Source of the DNA: Bacteroidota bacterium
Lineage (GTDB): Bacteria > Bacteroidota > Bacteroidia > Bacteroidales > B18-G4
Direction: 5' to 3'
Assembly (NCBI GenBank): GCA_003648575.1
Contig: QMPN01000069.1
Span: 1-12,110, forward strand
DNA length: 12,110 nt
Of this stretch, positions 8,471 through 12,110 are shown in pieces (the stretch's first letter is position 1; every line of letters begins with the position of its first letter). The notes beneath the pieces were generated by a model. That model was not told where the DNA came from. It searched no databases and saw only the letters and a program-made list of their open reading frames with translations. Made by a program: the position numbers and the translations under genes.

Positions 8471-8740
8471 ATGGCTAAAGAATCAATGAAAGCCCGTGAA
8501 GTGAAAAGGGCAAAGCTCGTAGCAAAATATGCTAAAAAAAGAGCAGAGCTGCTTGCAAATGGCGACTACGCCGGATTGCAAAAGCTTCCGAAAAACGCAT
8601 CCCCGGTACGCATGCATAACAGATGCAGCCTCACCGGAAGGCCTAAAGGATATATGCGTCAATTCGGTGTTTCACGTATCAACTTCAGGGAAATGGCCTT
8701 GCAGGGCCTCATCCCGGGAATTAGAAAAGCTAGCTGGTAA
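8471..8740 (+). CDS. rpsN: 30S ribosomal protein S14 (uS14), long zinc-free form
   Basis: 30S head protein next to S3 and S10 that is needed late in small-subunit assembly. The 89 residues and the sequence [20 protein letters not shown] identify the long, zinc-independent form seen in E. coli. The short zinc-binding form (about 61 residues) has two CxxC pairs; here there is only one cysteine (Cys52), in the conserved [22 protein letters not shown] (49-70) block. The end [11 protein letters not shown] is the family signature. It starts three bases after rplE, and 20 bases separate it from rpsH. Confidence 0.96.
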   Translation: MAKESMKAREVKRAKLVAKYAKKRAELLANGDYAGLQKLPKNASPVRMHNRCSLTGRPKGYMRQFGVSRINFREMALQGLIPGIRKASW

Positions 8741-8760
8741 TATATTAAAGAATAAGTGAG

Positions 8761-9162
8761 ATGACAGATCCAATTGCAGATTATTTGACCAGGCTCAGGA
8801 ACGCAGTACTGGCAAACCACAGGATTGTAGAGATCCCGGCCTCCAATATCAAAAAGGACATCACCAAGATATTGCACGAGAAGGGATATATCCTGAACTA
8901 TAAATTCGATGATGATGATGACACTGTACAGGGCACCATTAAGATTGCACTGAAGTATCACCCTGTGACAAAACAGGCAGCCATCAACAAACTCGACCGG
9001 ATCAGTAAGCCCGGTCTTAGAAAATATGTCCGGGCCGACAAGCTCCCGAGAGTTTTGAACGGGCTTGGTATTGCCATCCTTTCAACTTCCAAAGGTGTGA
9101 TGACCGATAAAGAAGCAAGGGATGAAAAGGTTGGCGGTGAAATTTTATGTTACGTAAGTTAA
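8761..9162 (+). CDS. rpsH: 30S ribosomal protein S8 (uS8)
   Basis: Primary binder of the 16S central domain and, in E. coli, the translational repressor of the spc operon. The 133 residues are of normal length. It begins [14 protein letters not shown] (2-15), has the middle block [24 protein letters not shown] (81-104), the RNA-binding loop STSKGVMT (108-115) and ends [10 protein letters not shown] run of five aspartates (50-54), encoded by four GAT and one GAC from 8908 to 8922, lies in the variable loop between two strands and is not expected to touch RNA. The ATG is preceded by gtgag, which is too close to act as a Shine-Dalgarno site. Confidence 0.97.
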   Translation: MTDPIADYLTRLRNAVLANHRIVEIPASNIKKDITKILHEKGYILNYKFDDDDDTVQGTIKIALKYHPVTKQAAINKLDRISKPGLRKYVRADKLPRVLNGLGIAILSTSKGVMTDKEARDEKVGGEILCYVS

Positions 9163-9165
9163 TAC

Positions 9166-9170
9166 AGGAG
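9166..9170 (+). promoter_or_regulatory. Canonical Shine-Dalgarno site of rplF
   Basis: AGGAG lies in the 16-base gap after rpsH, with an 8-base spacer (taaaagat) before the rplF ATG at 9179. This is the only intergenic leader in the window with a motif of this strength at proper spacing; the other starts have A/T-rich leaders. Its effect is uncertain because Bacteroidota ribosomes are known to make little use of Shine-Dalgarno pairing. Confidence 0.6.
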
Positions 9171-9178
9171 TAAAAGAT

Positions 9179-9733
9179 ATGTCACGTATAGGAAAATTAC
9201 CCATCACTGTTCCGGAAGGTGTTGAGATCAACATCTCAGACGATAATATGGTGACCGTGAAAGGTAAACTCGGAGAACTGCAACAGCAGATCAATAAGGA
9301 TATGGACCTTAAGGTAGAAGACGGCAAACTGACCATTGGAAGACCCAGTGATTCAAAAGATCACAAGGCACTACACGGTCTTAGTAGGGCCCTGGTAAAC
9401 AACATGGTTATTGGAGTTTCTGAAGGCTATACAATCATACAGGAACTTGTTGGTGTAGGGTATAAAGCAAATGCTAAAGGACAGGTTCTGGAATTGGCAC
9501 TGGGATATTCTCACAGTATCTTTCTGGAACTCCCACAGGAGGTCTCAATAGAAACTGTTACTGAAAGGGGAAAGAATCCTACCATCACATTGAAATCACA
9601 CGACAAACAGCTTATCGGCCAGGTCGCAGCCAAGATCAGGTCATTCCGTAAACCCGAACCATATAAGGGTAAAGGGATACTGTTCCAGGGCGAGCAGATC
9701 AGGAGAAAAGCCGGTAAAGCAGCTGCAGAATAA
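9179..9733 (+). CDS. rplF: 50S ribosomal protein L6 (uL6)
   Basis: 50S protein at the base of the L7/L12 stalk near the sarcin-ricin loop, important for factor binding. The 184 residues match the family (about 177-184). It begins MSRIGKLPITVPEGV (1-15), with two tandem similar domains: the first holds VTVKGKLGEL (25-34) and the second starts near VGVGYKA (91-97). The C-terminal RNA-binding stretch is RKPEPYKGKGI (157-167), followed by an R/K/A-rich tail. The start is firm: it lies 16 bases after rpsH and is preceded by an AGGAG motif, unlike its neighbours. Confidence 0.96.
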   Translation: MSRIGKLPITVPEGVEINISDDNMVTVKGKLGELQQQINKDMDLKVEDGKLTIGRPSDSKDHKALHGLSRALVNNMVIGVSEGYTIIQELVGVGYKANAKGQVLELALGYSHSIFLELPQEVSIETVTERGKNPTITLKSHDKQLIGQVAAKIRSFRKPEPYKGKGILFQGEQIRRKAGKAAAE

Positions 9734-9766
9734 TATTTAGCTAAGAATAAATAAAATCCTGAAAGG

Positions 9767-10135
9767 ATGAAGAAGATAAAAGACAGGAAAGAGTACAGAA
9801 GGTACAGGATCAAAATGCGGATCAGAAATTCCATCACCCCCGGAACTGCAAGCCTCCCAAGGTTTACTGTTTTCAGGAGCAACAAAGGAATCTATGCCCA
9901 GTTGATCGACGATGCAGAGGGAAAAACCCTTGTTTCTGCATCATCCCGTGAAAAAGGGATCGTTGAAAAAAAGGTACCTAAGATCGAGCAGGCCAAACTG
10001 GTCGGACTATTGATCGCGGAAAAAGCAAAAGAAGCAGGGATCCAGCAAGTTATTTTCGACAGGAACGGATACCTGTATCATGGAAGAATTAAATCATTGG
10101 CAGAAGCTGCCAGAGAAGGCGGACTTAAATTTTAA
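9767..10135 (+). CDS. rplR: 50S ribosomal protein L18 (uL18)
   Basis: Binds 5S rRNA together with L5 and L25-type proteins and brings it into the central protuberance. The 122 residues fit the family (about 117-122). The N-terminus is strongly basic ([20 protein letters not shown]), as expected for the rRNA-contacting tail. The core has [20 protein letters not shown] (30-49), GKTLVSASS, and the C-terminal signature [20 protein letters not shown] followed by AREGGLKF. It follows rplF by 33 A/T-rich bases, the longest gap in the window. GAAAGG directly abuts the ATG with no spacer, so it should not act as a ribosome binding site. Confidence 0.96.
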   Translation: MKKIKDRKEYRRYRIKMRIRNSITPGTASLPRFTVFRSNKGIYAQLIDDAEGKTLVSASSREKGIVEKKVPKIEQAKLVGLLIAEKAKEAGIQQVIFDRNGYLYHGRIKSLAEAAREGGLKF

Positions 10136-10141
10136 TTGATT

Positions 10142-10660
10142 ATGTCAAACGTTAACGTTAAAAGAGTAAAATCAAGCGAGATCGAGTTTAAAGACAGGCT
10201 CGTCAGCATACAGCGTGTTACCAAGGTTACCAAAGGTGGCAGGACTTTTAGTTTTTCTGCCATTGTGGTAGTTGGAAACGAGAATGGTGTTGTAGGCCAT
10301 GGCCTCGGTAAGGCAAAAGAAGTTACTTCTGCCATTGCCAAAGGCATTGATGATGCCAAGAAAAACCTCGTCAAGGTACCGGTACTCAAGGGAACCATCC
10401 CTCACGAACAAACCGGAAAATACAGTGGTGCACAGGTTTTCATCAAGCCGGCTGCTCCGGGTACCGGTGTAATTGCCGGTGGTGCGATGCGTGCCGTACT
10501 CGAAAGCGTAGGTATTAAAGATGTGCTCGCGAAATCCAAAGGATCATCAAACCCTCACTCTGTGGTAAAAGCAACCATCGACGCACTCGTAAAGCTCCGC
10601 GATGCCCATACCATAGCAGAACTCAGAGGAATTGATGTTAACAAGGTGTTCAACGGCTAA
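10142..10660 (+). CDS. rpsE: 30S ribosomal protein S5 (uS5)
   Basis: 30S protein near the decoding centre and mRNA entry, affecting accuracy and spectinomycin response. The 172 residues match the family. The N-terminal dsRBD-like domain begins [26 protein letters not shown] (14-38); the VTKGGR loop at 29-34 is where spectinomycin resistance changes occur in other species, and it looks wild type. [22 protein letters not shown] (40-61) and the C-terminal [34 protein letters not shown] follow. I used ATG 10142; a TTG at 10136 in frame would add only two residues and sits one base after the rplR stop, which is less likely. Confidence 0.96.
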   Translation: MSNVNVKRVKSSEIEFKDRLVSIQRVTKVTKGGRTFSFSAIVVVGNENGVVGHGLGKAKEVTSAIAKGIDDAKKNLVKVPVLKGTIPHEQTGKYSGAQVFIKPAAPGTGVIAGGAMRAVLESVGIKDVLAKSKGSSNPHSVVKATIDALVKLRDAHTIAELRGIDVNKVFNG

Positions 10661-10691
10661 TAATGTTTCTGTAAAGCAATTTGTAAGCGCA

Positions 10692-10877
10692 ATGAAAAAA
10701 CTCAGAATAAAACAGGTAAGAAGCGGCATTGGAAGGCCGGAACGCCAGAAAAGGACGCTCACAGCCCTGGGATTTAAGAGATTAAACCAAACTATCGAAG
10801 TGGAAGTTTCTCCTCAGGTCCAGGGAATGATCAATAAGGTATTGCACCTGATTGAAATTGTAGAAGAGAAAAAATAA
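10692..10877 (+). CDS. rpmD: 50S ribosomal protein L30 (uL30)
   Basis: Small 50S protein binding domain II of 23S rRNA; absent from some bacterial lineages but present here. The 61 residues are typical (about 58-62). The sequence KKLRIKQVRSGIGRPERQKRTLTALG (2-27) followed by FKRLNQTIEVEVSPQVQGMINKVLHL carries the conserved IGR and KRTLxALGFKRLN features. I chose ATG 10692: a TTG at 10632 in frame would place 20 extra residues inside rpsE that have no counterpart in L30, and the codons between 10662 and 10692 offer no start codon. The gap after rpsE is 31 bases. Confidence 0.95.
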   Translation: MKKLRIKQVRSGIGRPERQKRTLTALGFKRLNQTIEVEVSPQVQGMINKVLHLIEIVEEKK

Positions 10878-10896
10878 CAGCATAAACAGATAAAAA

Positions 10897-11343
10897 ATGG
10901 ATTTAAGTAATCTTAAACCGGCTAAAGGTTCAACAAAGAACAGAAAGCGTATTGCCCGCGGTCAAGGCTCTGGAAAGGGTGGCACTTCCACACGTGGCCA
11001 TAAAGGCGCAAAATCCAGGTCAGGATATAGCAGAAAGCCAGGATTTGAAGGCGGACAAATGCCATTGTACAGGCGTGTACCTAAATTCGGGTTCAAGAAT
11101 ATCAACAGGGTGGAATACCACGGTATCAATATAGACACCCTTCAGAAACTGGCTGAGGATAAAAAGCTTAAAAGTATTGATCAGAAGGTGCTCGTCGATA
11201 ACGGACTGGCTTCCAAGAAAGATCTCATTAAGATCCTCGGACGTGGAGAACTGAGCATGAAGCTTGAAGTAAAAGCACATGCATTTTCTGAAAAAGCAAT
11301 CAGTGCAATTGAAGCCCAGGGTGGCGTTGCCATAAAACTTTAA
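10897..11343 (+). CDS. rplO: 50S ribosomal protein L15 (uL15)
   Basis: Late-assembling 50S protein with a long N-terminal extension that threads into 23S rRNA. The 148 residues match the family (about 144-150). It begins [22 protein letters not shown]. The Gly/Arg/Lys-rich extension includes [20 protein letters not shown] (22-41) and [19 protein letters not shown] (42-60), then VPKFGFKN. The globular C-terminal half carries [22 protein letters not shown] and ends in [15 protein letters not shown]. It is followed by secY after 5 bases, the usual spc arrangement. Confidence 0.97.
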   Translation: MDLSNLKPAKGSTKNRKRIARGQGSGKGGTSTRGHKGAKSRSGYSRKPGFEGGQMPLYRRVPKFGFKNINRVEYHGINIDTLQKLAEDKKLKSIDQKVLVDNGLASKKDLIKILGRGELSMKLEVKAHAFSEKAISAIEAQGGVAIKL

Positions 11344-11348
11344 CTTTA

Positions 11349-12110
11349 ATGAAAAGGTTAATACAAACAATACGAAATATTTATAAGATAGAGGAACTCA
11401 GGAACCGGATCCTTTATACCATTGGTATTATCCTGATCTATCGCCTGGGCTCGTATGTTGTGCTCCCCGGTGTGAACCCCTCTGAACTTGCAGGCATGAC
11501 GGCCCAAGCAAGTGGCTCAGGCCTCATGGGACTGCTGGATATGTTCTCCGGAGGTTCATTCTCTCGTGCATCGATCTTCGCCCTTGGGATCATGCCTTAC
11601 ATTTCTGCATCTATTGTGGTGCAGTTGTTGGGTATGGCTATCCCCTACTTCCAGAAGTTACAGAAAGAAGGAGAAAGCGGAAGGAAGAAGATCAACCAGA
11701 TCACTCGTTACCTGACCATCCTGATCACCGGTTTCCAGGCACAGGCGTATATCGCCAACCTGGTAAGCCAGCTGCGTAACCCCGATGGATCGATCACCGC
11801 AATCATGCCTTTTGAAGGCACCATGGTGTCGCCCTTCTTTTGGGTGTCGTCAACAGTGATACTGATATCAGGGACTATGTTCGTGATGTGGCTGGGTGAA
11901 AGGATCACCGATAAAGGTATCGGAAACGGTATTTCACTGATCATTATGATCGGTATTATTGCGCGACTGCCATTCGCACTGGTAGGTGAATTTATTTCCC
12001 GTCTTGAAGAGCAAGGTGGAGGACTGGTGTATTTCATCATTGAGATCGCAATACTGGTATTCGTTATCCTGCTTACCATTCTACTGGTACAGGGAACACG
12101 GCGGATCCCG
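11349..12110 (+). CDS. secY: Protein translocase subunit SecY, 3' end cut by window edge
   Basis: Channel-forming inner-membrane subunit of the SecYEG translocon, moving or inserting proteins delivered by SecA or the ribosome. The first 254 residues are present, ending at the window edge with no stop; family members have about 430-450. ATG 11349 lies 5 bases after rplO. Visible segments, judged by hydrophobicity: a basic amphipathic N-terminus (1-20), TM1 about 21-39, the plug region GLLDMFSGGSFSRASIFALG (61-80) leading into TM2 with IMPYISASIVVQLL (81-94), the basic cytoplasmic loop QKEGESGRKKINQITRY (105-121), TM3 about 121-139, TM4 about 163-182, WLGERITDKGIGNGISLIIM (181-200) opening TM5, and TM6 about 227-248. 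The plug and the GERITDKGIGNG loop are SecY hallmarks. Placement after rplO confirms it. Confidence 0.96.
   Translation, partial: MKRLIQTIRNIYKIEELRNRILYTIGIILIYRLGSYVVLPGVNPSELAGMTAQASGSGLMGLLDMFSGGSFSRASIFALGIMPYISASIVVQLLGMAIPYFQKLQKEGESGRKKINQITRYLTILITGFQAQAYIANLVSQLRNPDGSITAIMPFEGTMVSPFFWVSSTVILISGTMFVMWLGERITDKGIGNGISLIIMIGIIARLPFALVGEFISRLEEQGGGLVYFIIEIAILVFVILLTILLVQGTRRIP

Larger units (their letters stand above)
1..12110 (+). other. Fused str-S10-spc translation gene cluster
   Basis: All 23 genes lie on one strand with gaps from -10 to 33 bases and no hairpin followed by a T run between them. The S10/spc junction (rpsQ to rplN) is 2 bases and fusA to rpsJ is 12 bases, so neither junction has room for its own promoter and leader of the kind E. 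coli uses. The simplest reading is one long transcript starting upstream of the window and continuing past secY. tufA, which separates fusA from rpsJ in E. coli, is absent. Confidence 0.8.

Noticed and set aside
8908..8922. GAT repeat (four GAT then GAC) in rpsH as a possible phase-variable tract
   Set aside because: It is a short in-frame triplet run in a surface loop; length change would not shift the frame and the gene is essential.
9734..9766. Possible terminator or internal promoter in the longest gap, between rplF and rplR
   Set aside because: There is no GC-rich hairpin with a T run and no recognisable promoter pair; the sequence is a simple A/T-rich leader.
10632..10691. TTG in frame that would extend rpmD by 20 residues
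   Set aside because: The extra residues overlap rpsE and have no counterpart in L30; ATG 10692 gives a normal 61-residue protein.

Overview
This window is one uninterrupted, plus-strand block of translation genes: the 3' part of the str cluster (fusA) joined directly to the S10 and spc ribosomal protein clusters, running off the right edge inside secY. The order is fusA, rpsJ, rplC, rplD, rplW, rplB, rpsS, rplV, rpsC, rplP, rpmC, rpsQ, rplN, rplX, rplE, rpsN, rpsH, rplF, rplR, rpsE, rpmD, rplO, secY. All 23 genes are in the order known from many bacteria. Both edge genes are cut by the window: fusA lacks its first roughly 15-20 codons and secY is present for 254 codons without a stop.

The organism is most likely a member of the Bacteroidota. 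The reasons are that tufA is missing between fusA and rpsJ, the A/T-rich gene leaders almost all lack a Shine-Dalgarno motif, and several protein signatures look typical of that phylum as I know it (S10 with [10 protein letters not shown] and [11 protein letters not shown]2 with [20 protein letters not shown]3 with [16 protein letters not shown]22 starting MGARK). Base composition looks moderate, in the 40s percent G+C by eye. I cannot place it to genus.

Layout: 1-2067 holds elongation factor G. 2080-7196 is the S10 cluster (S10, L3, L4, L23, L2, S19, L22, S3, L16, L29, S17). 7199-11343 is the spc cluster (L14, L24, L5, S14, S8, L6, L18, S5, L30, L15). 11349 to the end is the translocon subunit SecY. 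Gaps between genes range from a 10-base overlap (rplC/rplD) to 33 bases. The S10/spc boundary is only 2 bases, so there is no room for separate promoters, and the set is best read as one transcription unit. No gene-free stretch exceeds 33 bases, and I saw no RNA genes, mobile elements, CRISPR arrays, terminators or long repeats.

The genes work together in that the ribosomal proteins are co-produced for assembly of both subunits, EF-G drives translocation on the finished ribosome, and SecY is the membrane channel that ribosomes feed. I found no new biological system here. The points worth a second look are small: a lone canonical Shine-Dalgarno site before rplF, a GTG start for rpsJ, overlapping gene junctions, and no space for an E. 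coli-type S10 leader.
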